A stretch of 62,000 nt of DNA from positions 17,752,394-17,814,393 of the forward strand of contig CM022672.1 of NCBI GenBank assembly GCA_012295275.1. Reading direction: 5' to 3'. Under the pieces are notes generated by a model. That model was given only the letters and a program-made list of their open reading frames with translations, had not been told where the DNA came from and searched no databases. This stretch comes from Chrysomallon squamiferum (taxonomy: Eukaryota > Mollusca > Gastropoda > Neomphalida > Peltospiridae). Shown here piece by piece: positions 23,301 through 36,971 of the stretch; the stretch's first letter is position 1, and every line of letters starts with the position of its first letter. Both the position numbers and the translations under genes were made by a program.

Positions 23301-24521
23301 CTTGTAGGCTTTCAATAGACTTCCTTTGCCGAGGAAAAAGAATGGTATTGACTTGTGAGATGTAAAAACATTAAGCATATGTTGAGATTGAAAACCTTTT
23401 TATCTCTCGACTGGATGAGAGTGGGATAGCTTCTGTTTGAAAATGTTTGCATAAGTGAGCAATGAAAAACATCTTTCAATAAAACAATCAATGTTACAGT
23501 GGTGTTGCTTTAGTGTGGACATGCTGAATTTGTTTTAGATCTGCTGCGTCATTTTGAATTTTGGTTCATTTAATTACAATTTCATTTTAAATACATGCCC
23601 TGTATGTAACAGTGTAATCCAGTGCATTTAAACAAAAACAGAAGACCGTAGTGAATTTCAGAAGCAGACTATGCTTGATGTGTGAAATAATCTATGTTAT
23701 TACAAAAAAATATGTATATATCTTTGTCAGATTCATGAAATTAAAATTGCATTAATTCGAAGCAACTTCTAAGTAATTTCAGAATTTTTCTTTTGTTTAA
23801 AAACTTAAAAATAGTAAAGTTTTCAAGTAAACCATAAGTAGGAATATAGTAGATTTCGTTGGTATTATTTTTACAAACAACATTTATCCTGTTGCTATGC
23901 TTAAAAATTCTGTGCATGATTCGTATAGCTGATTCAGGTGTTAATGGCACCACCAGTTGGTCATAATTATTTTCTTACGATTTTTTGTCATTATCTTTCT
24001 CAACTGAAATAATAATAATAATTCAGCTTTAATGTGATTTTATATTATTTTGATTATAGTGATTGGTGCTGTACAGAATAAATGTAGTTGGCCATTTTGT
24101 TCTTCGTTGTCATTCTTGCTGAGCATTTTCTAGTTCTAAAGAATATATGCAGTGAAAATGCTATACAATATCAGGGTTGGATCTTAATGGTCACTTGATT
24201 GATGTTGGCAATTTAAAATACCATTAGCCATGTCAAACTCCTATCCCAGGTTTTCCATATATATGGCAAAAAAAAAAAAAAAAAAAAAAAAAAAATAATT
24301 TATCTTGTTGATTTTAAACAATGTTTGGTAAGTGCAAACTTTTTATTTTTTCCAGAACAATCCATGTTACATAATTTTCTACCAATCAAGGTTATTTGGC
24401 AAAAATGTTAAAGCCAGCTAATGAAAAACCCCAGGGGCAGGTGGAAGTGCTGTCAACACTAGCCAAGAGGGCAAATCAAATTTTTTTTCTCTTCTAAACA
24501 CTAACATGTATCAGTGCAACA

Positions 24522-24556
<35 letters not shown>

Positions 24557-27219
24557 CCATTGTACTCCAGAATAATACTGTATGTACATTTTATAATGAT
24601 AATGTTTCACATGTCGATTCAGATACTAATATTGTTTTACAAACATAACTCTTTGTTATGTCTCAATACAGCATTGTTTGAATACTTGCATAGACAGTAA
24701 AACACAATGGCATTTGATGCTTAAAAAAAAGAGAGAGAGAGACAAAAACAAACACCTAAAAATCAATAAGGCTAGTGATTGAAACATATTTATAAGTGTG
24801 TACATGCATGATCCTGTTTGCCATGCCCTATTTCCAACCGAGTTACATTAAAACAGTTCTTTAATATGATTGCTAAAATCTGAACAGGTCTTAAATCTTA
24901 AAAAACACTTAGAAAAACTAATAATTATAATTAAATCAGCTTCAGCATGTTATCAGTAAATATCAAATAAATCTATGTTTGGAGCTTAATTTGTTTGACA
25001 TTTCTTTCTCCAGCAAAAGTTTGTTTATTTAACACATCTAAGCTTTGAGAAAATGTATACTACACGTCTTCATACATTGGTATAATTTAATTTAAAAAAA
25101 AAGGAAAACACCCCTTCAGTATATTATTCACCAAGGTTATAAATAAATTCTTCATTGTCAACTAGTGTTATCAAGTACTCTTTTTTTTTTTTAATTTAAA
25201 CATATTCACTGAAAAAAAGAAATGAAGTAGGCAAATTTTGGTAAAACTGGTTTAACTGATCATTTAACATTTTGCTAATGGCTGTTAAAAAGTGGCTGAA
25301 TACAGCATATTTGTTTTTTCTTTATATATTTTACCTTAATTATATTGGCACCACCTTACATCTGTCATGCAGATTTACCATTGTCAGTAATATTTACTGA
25401 GCTATTGTTGATAAAAAAAATAGATTACGACTAATTTGTCACAGGTATGAAATGATCTCATCAAGCCATATTGTGTATATTAGTTGTTGTAATAGGCTTG
25501 CTTCTTAGCCAGAATGTATCATGGTTTTTTGTAACATGTGAAATTGACTGATTTTTCAACAATGCCCATGAGAATACATTTTGATTGCACTTTGTTTTGT
25601 TACCAGTAGTGTGAATTTTTGCCCCTGCCTTTTTCTTTATTCATAGATCAGAATATTAAAATCAGAATTTTAAAAGAAATATATTTTCATAAAAGCAAAA
25701 CTATTTCACTTGAATAAATTTATTATATAAATTTCGTGTCTTTAATTGTTTTTGTATTGTTATTTTAAAACTCTTTAATTTTTGAGGTTATGGTCTTATC
25801 ATTTTATTTCAGTAATGTGTCTGCTATAAAGAAAGGTTATATAGTTGGAGATAGCTTCTAATTAGTGATAAAAATCTCAGATAAATTATTTTTATTATAA
25901 TGTACCCTTTCATACCTTGAAAAATACATTATTAAATGTAATGTCATGCACAGCTTTACAAAAAAAAAAAATGCAGTTTATGTTCATAATTTATATTTAT
26001 TGAAATAATGATTATGAGAATCAAAAAGTTTTCAGATAATGAGCTTTCATTCACTGCATATGAAAACCTTGTAAATTAATAAATAAAGTTAAATATTTAA
26101 ATACTAAAAGTAACTAAGCAAATGCTTTAATGTTGATTGCTGTACAGTGTGAGTACATACTCTCACTGAATTGTTTTCAAATCCTATGGCGGGTTATTTT
26201 GCATGACTTTATTCTATGCAAATAATTGTTCTCTAATTGTACATTAACACTAACTACTTCACATGTTAGTCATGACATTAAATTTTGTTCTATTGATTAG
26301 TAACAGCTGGCCTCTGTTTTTGCTGTTTAGTTTGTTCCATTTAAGCATAATACTTGAAACTGCAATTCATTGTTAATATAGCTGTAAATTTTGTTAATTA
26401 CTTTTCCCAAACAGATGTGTTCCTACCTTTTGTGTTTTCTTTTATGGTTTCAGTTTGTGTTTAGTTCATTAGCAAACAATAATTGTAATGGAATCTCTTA
26501 AATTTTAGGTAAATGCTTCCTAAATACAACAAATATTTAAAAATGAAATTCTGACAAGAAAAAAAAAAGAAATTAAATAAATAAAACAAAATCAAAAACA
26601 AAAACTTCCCATAGATGAGCTTTCAATATAATCTTTTGAATTTAAATTTTATTATATCGCTGTTAATGAATAGAAGACCACAACATGCTTTAATGTTTTT
26701 GAAGTAATTTTAAAACAAACAAATATTTCAATTTGCAATAAAAGAAGAAAGATAGCTGAAATTTATAAACATTTCCTTTCATGACTTGTTTTTATACATC
26801 TAATAGAAATGATTATTCTTTTATTCAGCTTTTGTTGTTAAATAAATAGATTATGCTAAGTTGGTTAAATTAAATTATTTTGAAATTTCTTGATGAAACT
26901 TCTACAATATATATGCGTCTATGTTAATCTTTCAATTATCTGACAGCTGAACTGAATTGTGAAGGCTTTTACTAAGTTATGGGAATTTTTAATTAAAAAA
27001 AAAATTGTTTTACATATTCTCTGAACTGTAGGTGTCTAACAGAATACTGTTACCTACTAGTACAAGTCCATTGTATACATCAGAACATTAGTATCACTGC
27101 ATATTGCTTCAATGGGGGGGGGAAATAATGCAAAAAATATATGTTTGAATCTTTTTACAGTTTTATAGATAAAAATAAGTACAAAATATCATTTGCAAGA
27201 TTTATTTTGAGTACCTCAT

Positions 27220-27257
<38 letters not shown>

Positions 27258-29550
27258 GTATAGTTCAGTCTGACATAGGAGGTAAACATTTTTATTTTCT
27301 TGTTAACCTGGTTTGCATAAAGTAGGAGTCTTCTAAATTTCATGGTAAACAATTGAAAATGTGTGGTCACCAGTTCTTTAGCTTCAAAGACTCACATTAC
27401 TTAGGCATAAATCATCTAATTTATATAATTTTATAAGTTCCAGTGAATATTTCTTTTTAAAACCTGTAGGCTATTTACACATTTGTGTTCCAGAGAATTT
27501 TGGATAAAGGATAGTTGATGTAGTTAGAAGAGAGACTCGCCATGTGCAGATTTTTGCTTTTTGTCTTTGTTCTCTTCTTTTTTCTGTTTCATTTTATTTC
27601 AGTTTTTTTTTTTTTGTGGTATGTGGTGTTTAATCCATTGATTATATTTCAGTTTCATATGAATAGTTAAAAAAAAAAAAAAAATTGAACTGGTGATTGA
27701 TGAAGTGGCTATAATTAGATATCGTCCTATAATTTCCCACTTGAAGAAATAATGCTCTTGACTACCACAGTATATTCTCATCCTCAGCGGTTGATCACTA
27801 CAAATAAAATAACTGCAGAACTGCTGCCACCAGTATTTTCTGTGAATTTACTACCACTGTGACCAAACATCTATGCCGCCTTCCTTGTTAAGTGCTGCCC
27901 CCTTTGGCAGAGCTAAGTACATGTTTTACTCTTGATAAAATATTTTCATTCTGCAAGAAGAGATTTGTATGATTTACACATGCACTGAATAATGGCTTCC
28001 ATACAACCACTAGTAATTATCAAGGTTGTGATGAATTAGCTTTTCAGATTCGGGCTTTATTTTATGATCACACTTGTTTGTTTGGCTTGTTGGTCCATTA
28101 ATATTGCCTCCAAAGTCATTGACTCTCTTGCTATGTGACACATTGAACACAGGCTGTTGAGGCGTTACAGATCCAATAAATACTTAATTGGATGAGAATA
28201 TATTAAGAAATGCTTTGTAGATGACACAATGGTGTGTGATGGACAACTAAAATATGAATATGCATTTATCTATGCTGTCGTATTTGTATTAAATTACATT
28301 CTTTGATCTTGTTAATGCTTCATAAGCATGCATAATTCCTCTTTTTTTCTTTCTTTTTTTCCCTAAATAATTTATTTTCTTTATAAAACTAAGAGTAAAC
28401 TTAAAATTTCTGAATTGATTATGGCCGCATTGTGAATAATTTGGTATAATTTTTAATTGTTAGTTTTGCTACATTTCATATAAAATAAAAATGTAAAAGA
28501 AATCACTACAGATGAACTTGAAAGATAATATCATTATCAGTGTATTATTACATCCATTATTAAAAGAAAGGACTTTTAAAAAAAAAAATATATATAGGTA
28601 AACTTTTTACGAATTGTCTTGTCAAAAGGTTACTGTTTATCAAGGCACAATATTGTCATTTGGAAGTTCCAGTACAAATAAATGATACATCAAAATCTAT
28701 ACATTATTTAATGATCACACTTGTTTACATACAATCTATACATTATTTAATTGTTTTGGACTTAAGAATTAAACTTGTTATAGTTTTTTAAGATTGGACA
28801 GCAAAAACAACAAAACAACAGTCTTTATATTAAAGGTAAACATTAGCCAAGTTTATTGGTGGGGGGGTATAATTAATTTTCAAATTTTGAAAACACAGCA
28901 GCCAGAACATAAAAATCATAGTTGACAACTATGATTTATTTCTAATTTCTTTTTCTTTTTCCTTTTTCTTTTTTGAATTTTATATTGAAAATGTATTTCG
29001 AAAAAAGAAAAAAAAAAAAAAATGAATGCTTTTGATATGTAAAAGCACAATAGAGAGAGACATTAAAAGTTTAACCTGTTAGGATTTTTTAATTCATCTT
29101 TTTATATTACATGCACTGTGCAACCATATCAGTTACCTCCCTGTCCCAGCTTGAGGTCTTTTCCAGTTGTTTATGAATATTGAGAGTCCACACAACACTC
29201 AGTCAACATTGACACTGTAGCCAAGGGCCATTTCACACTTGTCACCTTTTCACTTCCTTATTCATCATAAGACCACACTTAACTTGCCTTAATGAGATTT
29301 TTTGTTTTGTGTTTTTAAAAGAAATTTGTCAGTCATTCAGAAATTATAAATCTGTTTTATTGTGCCTCCTTAACCAGATTAAATTCAGTATGTTAGGTCA
29401 TTCTGATTTCAATTTTTGATAAATATATTGTATTCTTTCTCCCAGTGGAGTTTGATTCAGATTCTGTCCATATTCCAAGCATTTTAGGGCCAGTCAATTT
29501 TTTTGTTTATTTTTATAGCTAGCCATTTACATGTTATTTTGTTGCCCCCT

Positions 29551-29582
<32 letters not shown>

Positions 29583-31040
29583 TTATTTATTTATTATTTA
29601 TTATTTATTAGTTATTGTTATTATTTATTGTTATTATTATTTTTAATGGGCTGGGTATTGTGAGTATGGTACACCCTGAAAGATGTCTTTAAACTGCTAA
29701 TAAAAAGTCTAATCAAATTTTTAGTATATGTGTTGAATAGTGCACATGCACGAGCACCCTTATATTCTTTTTGACTTGATTAATTAAACCAGTTTTAGCA
29801 GACTGTTTTTCTCTGGGGTTTTTTTTTTGTGGTTTTTTTTGTCTTTTTATTGTTTAATGAACAAATAAATGCATTGTGAATGATAAAAGTAAAAAGAAAA
29901 AAATGAAATTTAAAATGAATGATTAAAATTGAAGTGATGGTTACTTGAATGGAGATATTTAATTTGCATGTTGACATTTTTATTGCTTTCATATTGTCTT
30001 TCTTGATTTGTTAAAAATGTGAAATGAAATAAGTAGAATTACTTATGGATTTAAAAACACTGTTGTTTTTAAGCTCATTATACAGCTTGATTGGTGGGTC
30101 CTTTTATTTTTTTCCTTCATAAAAATCCATAGGAATTACTCAACTTTTAATGTTGATAAATTCTTTTTTTTTCTTCTTCTTCTACTTTTTTTTTGGATAT
30201 GAAATAGTTTATTAATTTCAAATTAAAAATTTAATTTAGTATAGAAGTAAGTAAAACGAGGGTTTAAATGTTTAGGAATTGAGTTTGGCACTAATTTTTT
30301 CTACAAACTATAAAACTTGATAAAAATGTGGAATTTTATCTCATGCTAACACAAAAGTCATTTATATATTTATATACAAATTGTGGAAATAAATTTCATA
30401 TATCTGAAACTCAACATCTTACAATTTATCCTGTTTTAATTAAACAACCCCACCTAACCCAGATTTTAGTTACATAGTTAAGAGTGAAAGCCAAGATGAG
30501 AATTTAGAGGATTGATTCTTTTCAGTGTCATTAGGTTTATATATTTTTCTCTTCAGCTACGTATACTTGAGATACTGTTTGTAGTAAAATTAGCATTTTA
30601 ACATTTAAATGTGTAATTACGAAATATAAAAAAAATTTGGTACTGTTACACCACAGATGTATATAAATTTGTTTGTTAATATTTAGGTGTGTTTTTAATA
30701 ATGATGATGTTTCTAAACATTTAGTTAGATGGTGAATTTAACAGCTATGGTTAGCTTCGTTTGGTGATGGAGTTTTATTATTCAGTTACATGTTGTTTGT
30801 AAAATATGCATGGGAACAAGCAGAAATTAATTGCACAGAATCTATTGGCATTTTGTTTGCTTACATCATACCTTATATATAATGCATGTTTAGAGCCAAT
30901 GGCTTTATGCATTAGATGGTGGCTATTGTTTCCTGATTCGTGTTAATGAATTGTTTCTATCTTCCTATTTGAAATTGGCCTCGAGCCAAAGACACTTCTT
31001 TAAGCAGATCAAAGTAATTTTCACCTGTAATTACACTTTA
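20330..31040 (+). other. TIA1: Presumed intron 4, first part
   Basis: AT-rich, CpG-poor sequence with many poly(A)/poly(T) tracts (for example 24268-24295, 24528-24555, 27223-27253). No exon, RNA gene or clear transposon was recognised on either strand. The short open frames have no recognisable domain. Confidence 0.6.
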
Positions 31041-31319
31041 CCTGATCTGTAGTCACTTCCATAGGTGAGAGCGAGTGAGCAGCTTGGTTGAGACATGAAA
31101 TATTATGCCCGTCACTAAGTTGTTTGATTGATTGAATTGAAATTGTAATGGACACTCCTACATCTGTGATATCTGCACATACATGTCATACACAAGCAAA
31201 CAATAAGACCATCTGAAGCATTATAACATTTAAACCAATGAGTAGCTTTGCGCTTTATCTACTTGGTGGAAAAAGGAAAACATAACTTGAAAGGTAATTG
31301 AGGTTTGTGACACTGGCAG

Positions 31320-31801
31320 TGTGAGAGTGCCGACAAAAGCATATTGAACTCCTGGGCTATCAATAGATTTCGGTGACTGCTCCAGCATTTACGTTGTGAC
31401 CGCTTGAGACTGCAGTTCAGTACCGAGGAATGAGCAAGCCTGGTGAGCTGTACTGTCTACATAAAACAGCTGCAGCAGCAACAACAACAACAACAATACC
31501 ACGTATAATACTAATGGACTAGGAGACAGACAGGTCCAGTTATCACCGGAGTAACTCGTACTGTAACCAGACTCCTGCTAGGCCCATCAGTGGACCGCGA
31601 CTCCTAGTGTAGTGATCGGTGGTTTTCATCTCTGTTCTATTCTGACGTCCATCTGCCAGTGCTGCCTGCTAATCAAGCGCTCGATACAAACGTCGCATCC
31701 TCTCTTTATCTCTCACTGTGGCTTTAGTTACTGGATCCCCGATAACTGCACCGGTCGCCGTTCCATCCCCGACGATCAGACTTCGGCCTCGCGGTGTCAG
31801 G
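31320..31801 (+). promoter_or_regulatory. CpG-rich internal promoter and 5' UTR candidate
   Basis: About 27 CpG fall in 31321-31860 by hand count, against about 4 per kilobase in intron 3. The block is GC-elevated and contains a CAG/CAA repeat (31470-31497). An upstream open frame starts at ATG 31430 and ends with TAG at 31520-31522 (30 codons). After it I see no other ATG before 31802. This is what the unmethylated start of a transcript in otherwise CpG-depleted DNA looks like. The exact start site is unknown. Confidence 0.55.
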
Positions 31802-31864
31802 ATGCATCCGTACTACTATGTTCAGTATATTCCTATTACTGTCAAGCAGCCCGACATGGTCAAT
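31802..31864 (+). CDS. Candidate alternative first coding exon (Tyr-rich N-terminus)
   Basis: ATG at 31802 (A at -3) opens a frame beginning MHPYYYVQYIPITVKQ and running to a consensus donor GTAAGT at 31865, in phase 0 after 21 codons. The frame is also open upstream of the ATG back to about 31718, but without an ATG. Phase 0 matches the entry phase of the missing exon 5 of the TIA1-type gene, so this could give an isoform lacking most of RRM1. It could equally start an unrelated gene whose other exons are to the right. I do not recognise the peptide. Confidence 0.5.
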
Positions 31865-34800
31865 GTAAGTCACACTTCATTTTTATATACGTTATCTGTA
31901 ACCTTTCATATAAAACAAATATATATTTCATGGAATGTTTTTTTAATTTTTTTTTTTTTTTTGATTTTGTTTTTTAGCACCCATCACAGTTAATAGATTT
32001 GACATTTTCAGTGTTTGCTATAGCACATAGAGAAAATGTTTTAAATATTTCATACTTGGACTGAATTTAATGTAGTTTGGTGTATATGTATTTTTATTGA
32101 ACCTTGTCTGCTGTATATATTTCTGATAGATGAGTACACAGTGTTCATGAGAAAGAATAGGCTTGGGATAGCAATATTATAAAAAAAAAAAAATTAAGTC
32201 ACTTCACTGTAATATTTTTGCTAGTGGTTATACATTTTGGTTAATAGCATATGAATACTACAATCTTGTTTTTGAGTTTGTTATAAATAAATAAATATTT
32301 TTATTTGCCTGTAGGTGTACATAAGTATCATCATCATAAGCTCTTGTTGTCAGATATGGATACATTGTTTTTCCATATATGTACTACATGTTTTGAATAG
32401 GCGGGGATTTAAAAAAAAAAAAGAGAGATCATGAATATTAATATTCCTATTTCATTTTTAATTTTTTTTTTCCTTTTTCTATGTGAATGCTAAAAATGAA
32501 GATGTGGGGTTTTTTTTTTTACTTATTTATTTAATTTTTTTTAAAATTATTTTGTTAAACAACATTGAAAAGTTTTTCATAGTCTCTTTTTCCTGAATTT
32601 TTTTTTTTCTTTTTTTGATTATTTTTTTTCTAACATACATTTATAAACTAAGAAGTTATTATATTAACAAAAAATCTCTATATTGGTCTACATATTAAGC
32701 ACTGGTTTAAATTGGATGCCATTACTGTGTTTGCAGTTCCATTTCTCCCAGTGAGTTCTTGTGACCTGGTTATTGAAAGATTGAATTTATTAAGGCGTAA
32801 AGCCAATATTATCTGATGATTGAGGATGCACAGATAAAGAATGCTATGAAATTGTGTTGTATTTGTCAGTGTCCAAGACAGAATTCTGATTTGTGTTAAT
32901 TTTCATGTGGGATTTAAGTGTTCTGTGCAGAGATAAGCAAAATGTACTGTTTCGTGGAAAATTATATTTTTGTTCATTGCTGCCACAGAAATAATTATGT
33001 TGGTAATCAGATGTGTTATTGTTGGGAGTTTTACAGTTAGAAGATTGCAGTTAGGGCCAATTGTCATAGTGTGCTATTCAGTAGGATATTACAGCACAGA
33101 CACTGTGGAACAGAATTGAAATGTTAGCAGTTATCTTGATGTATTTACAGCTGACATGGACAAAAGGAATTTTCTGCACCAACACTTTCATGATCACTTG
33201 TTCATTGCCATTTCTAACCAAGAAAAAATAAAGTTTATATTTTATATAGGAACATAAAGATGTATTTTGATGATACGTGAAATTATTTTCCATTGCTTAG
33301 AGGTCTGTGTATCTTGGCTACTGTGATGGAACTGACTGACTGTCTTACACCTATCAGAAACTCAAATGTACAAAAATAGAATTGGGTTTGCAAGAAGAAA
33401 AAAAGATGGTGCATAAATATAATTAATGTGATATATGCAAATAAAACATAGTTGTCTTGGTGTGGAGGTTGATTCCAAATTCACTTGATGTTATCTACAT
33501 GTAGACACTGACAGAATATTAAACCACATCACTGGTATAAAATTCTGCACACAAATTGTAAATAATATGTAAAAAAATAATAAAATAAGTGAATGATAAA
33601 TAAAACATAGTAAAAAGTCAGATCTGTGGCAATTTTTTTTTTTTTTTTTTTTTTTAAATTATTGATGTATATTTAAAGTACTTTTTTAAATTGTTTATTT
33701 AATTTAAAAAAATAAGTTTATTAAATGGACTTATTTGGATTAAACTGTGTTTCCTTTGTGAGTTAATAAAAATGAAAATAAAAAATAAATATTATGGGAA
33801 AGAAAAAAAAATTAGAAGAATATAAAATGACAAAACCGATTAATATCTTTTTACTTGAAGTATAACTTTTCTTTTCATTTTTTTTTTTTTTTATGCCAGT
33901 AAACTTGTCTGTTCATGTTTTACAGTTTTACCAGTTTGGAGCAGATAAGTCGGTACTAATTCTTTAGCTCTTGTTTGAGAAGATTTATTCAAATTTATTC
34001 CTTGCAAGTGCAGCACAATTTTGTGTGACAGGTTCAACTGAATTTAATAGAGCAATTCCATGAATTGCATGGATCTTGGCTATTCTTTGTGGTAGTTGCA
34101 TTCTACAACAGCTAAATGAAATCCAACAAACAGTGTTTGGAAGTTACATTAGCACAGAGATGTAGTTTAATAAAGGAGTGAAAGTATCACTTTGATACTA
34201 AATGCGTAGAAATTGAAACTATCACCATAGAAAAGTCGTCCTGTCTCCAGAAAGGCATAATTCTTTATGTAAATGAATTGCACATTTGTCAAATTATTTT
34301 ATGACTTCAGCTGTAAAAGACATTGTGAGAATAATAAAATGAGCCATTAAATGGTGGCACCATCAGCAAATGTGTAGGCATTGCTAAAACAGAAGTAGAT
34401 GATGATATCAAAGGACCTTGATTTATCAGAATATTATAGTGGGAACCCAAGATATCACTGCCTTTACTTCTCTTCCTGTATTCTGTCAGTGTTCATGCAA
34501 ATTGACAAAAGACAATTTTTATCTCATTATTGAAAATCTATCATTACTTTCATAATTCCATTTCCGTGTTTGCACTGACTGTTTGCATGAGCAGACTATG
34601 AAAAACTGGGAATTGTAATGGTTAATTGATTGTATTATCTCATTTCCTTTCAGTCTTTTTCACAATAGTTTATCGATGTTTTGTATGAAAAATTTCTGTT
34701 TAGAATAAGGTCAGATCAACTTCTGATTTGTTACCCGGTTGAGAAACATTTACTGTTATCTAGAGAAATTTGTTTAAATATAACTGAAATCAGTTATAAA

Positions 34801-36935
34801 ACTTTTCAATACTATTTATTTCCCTGTTCAGTTTTGCATTTTAAGGAAAGAACTATTGAAATAGTTTTGTTAAGAATCAAAATTCTTTTGTTGTTATTTC
34901 ATACGTATATAATATACATGTACATTATGCACTTGAACTGACATGCTTAATCGTTTTTTGTAAGCTTATTCGTGATAATAATGCACAGGCTGACAGTTGA
35001 AAACTTGTAACTAGTGTTTTTTGTTTGGTCTTGTTGCCATGGTGGTTATTGTCTATGTTGAAAGTAAAGATAATGTGTCTGTGTTCCTGCACTCTTGTTT
35101 GAGTGACACAGCTGAGTGAACCGCTGGCTGTACATACACAGGTTTTATGTCATACTGTATCTAGGTTACTTCACATATTGATGGTGGAACCAAACCCAAA
35201 CAGTTGCTTTCCAATATACCCTTAATTTTTTCATATGATGCATTGCTATTAAAAATTAATTTTTAACAGCATTGGTTGCCTGAGTGACTTTTGTAAAGGG
35301 AATAATAATAAGAGAAAACTCCTTGGGGTAATGGTTTTGTTCAGGTTATAAAAAATAAATACAGTAGTTTTTCTGTTAAGAGTATTTGAAAAGTAACAAT
35401 TTGTTTCATGGTTATTTATTTATTCATTTGTTTGTGTGTTTGTTGGTTTTTCTAAAGGGGAGCAAAGCAGTTCTTACCCCACCTTTTATGACTATTGTGA
35501 TTATAGTTGTGAGTTGAAATTTCTTCATTAAGCAACAGATAAACTGAAAATTTATGTCGATTTACCAGAACAGATCGGAAGTGTAAGTCAAGAATTTGTC
35601 CAGAATCATCGGCTCTTGAAAAGTGTCAGATTTAGTTTATCAGAAAGATAAGTTCTTTAAACAGAATGATACACAAGTACTGTACTACATGTATCATAAT
35701 AGATAGAAGGAAGTTTTTGTATTATAAGCTCTTGTACAGACAATAGTGAAGTGGTTCAAATACACTTAATTTCCTGGAATCTGTGAGAAATATTAAAACA
35801 AAGTAATTTCCTGATTATTTGATATTTTCATTCAATTTCTTATCAAACGATTTCCTTTGAGTTATTATTGCTCTAAAACATGTTGTTTCAGATAGTTTTT
35901 CTTTTAGAAAAAAAAAAAAAAAATGTGATTAAAATTATATTTCCTGTATAAAAATCAAATCTATGATATTAAAAGAATATTTTCTAAAAAGCACAGAAAG
36001 CTTGATATGTACTTTTTAAAATGTTACTCGAGGGTAAAACAATTAAAAAATTAAAAATGAAATATAAACAGAATGACATGGTAGTAGTTGACATTTATGC
36101 AAGGTAGAAACTGTAGTAATAAATTTTAAGAGTGAAGTGGGTATATTTGTTATTTATGCATTTAAACTGACACCTAATTTGCATCAACTTTCCATACACT
36201 ATTATGTACTGGTTTTTTGTTGTTGTTGTTTTGTTTTGTGTACCTGTTAAAAAGAGTTTCACCTTCCCCTTTCCCATTTGTAAATTCCAGTGTTGTTTCA
36301 TGTTAGAGTTACTTGTTCTGGTGAAAAAATAAAAATAAAAATGTGAGTGTGTGTGTGTGTGTGTTTGGACATTGGCTTAGAGAATGCTAAAGTCTTATGA
36401 TTGAATGTTGTGATGATAAAGGTCTTGCTTGGTGTTTAATTAATTATATGTAACTGTTGATTCGATAAACCCAGAAGTAGAAATCAATAATGGTAAACAT
36501 CTGGATAGACTGTCGACTGCTGAAAGTCTGTAAATAAAAAGAAACATGAGGGTAAATCAATGGGGGGTAAAAAAAAATTAGGATTTTAAATATTTTATAT
36601 GTTTGTAACAACATTTGTTATGCAACATTTGTTATGATGAGTGAGTTAGTGAAATTGTAGAAGTACATCTGAAAATCAATGGTTGACATCACAAAGAAAG
36701 AAATAACTGAAAATTGTTATCTTTATTCTGTCTGATATGGATATTAACTGTCATTGAAATATTAAATAACGATGAGTTACAGAAAACATTCACATTAACT
36801 AATTACTGAATTGAACAGGATCTTGTTACACAAAAAAAAAAAAAAAATTCGTGTTTCTGGAATGACTAATGAATACAGCCATTGGAAACAAGGTGTTTCG
36901 CACTAATTATTTATGAAGCAGTAGTTTAGTGTAAC

Positions 36936-36971
<36 letters not shown>

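Noticed and set aside
24256-24295. CCATATATATGG followed by a long A tract, possible SRF site or SINE tail
   Set aside because: The spacing is not a CArG box, and no tRNA-like A/B boxes or target duplications accompany the A tract.
31718-31801. N-terminal extension of the 31.8 kb exon back to a GTG at 31718
   Set aside because: The frame has no ATG there. GTG starts are not expected in animal nuclear genes, so the ATG at 31802 was chosen.
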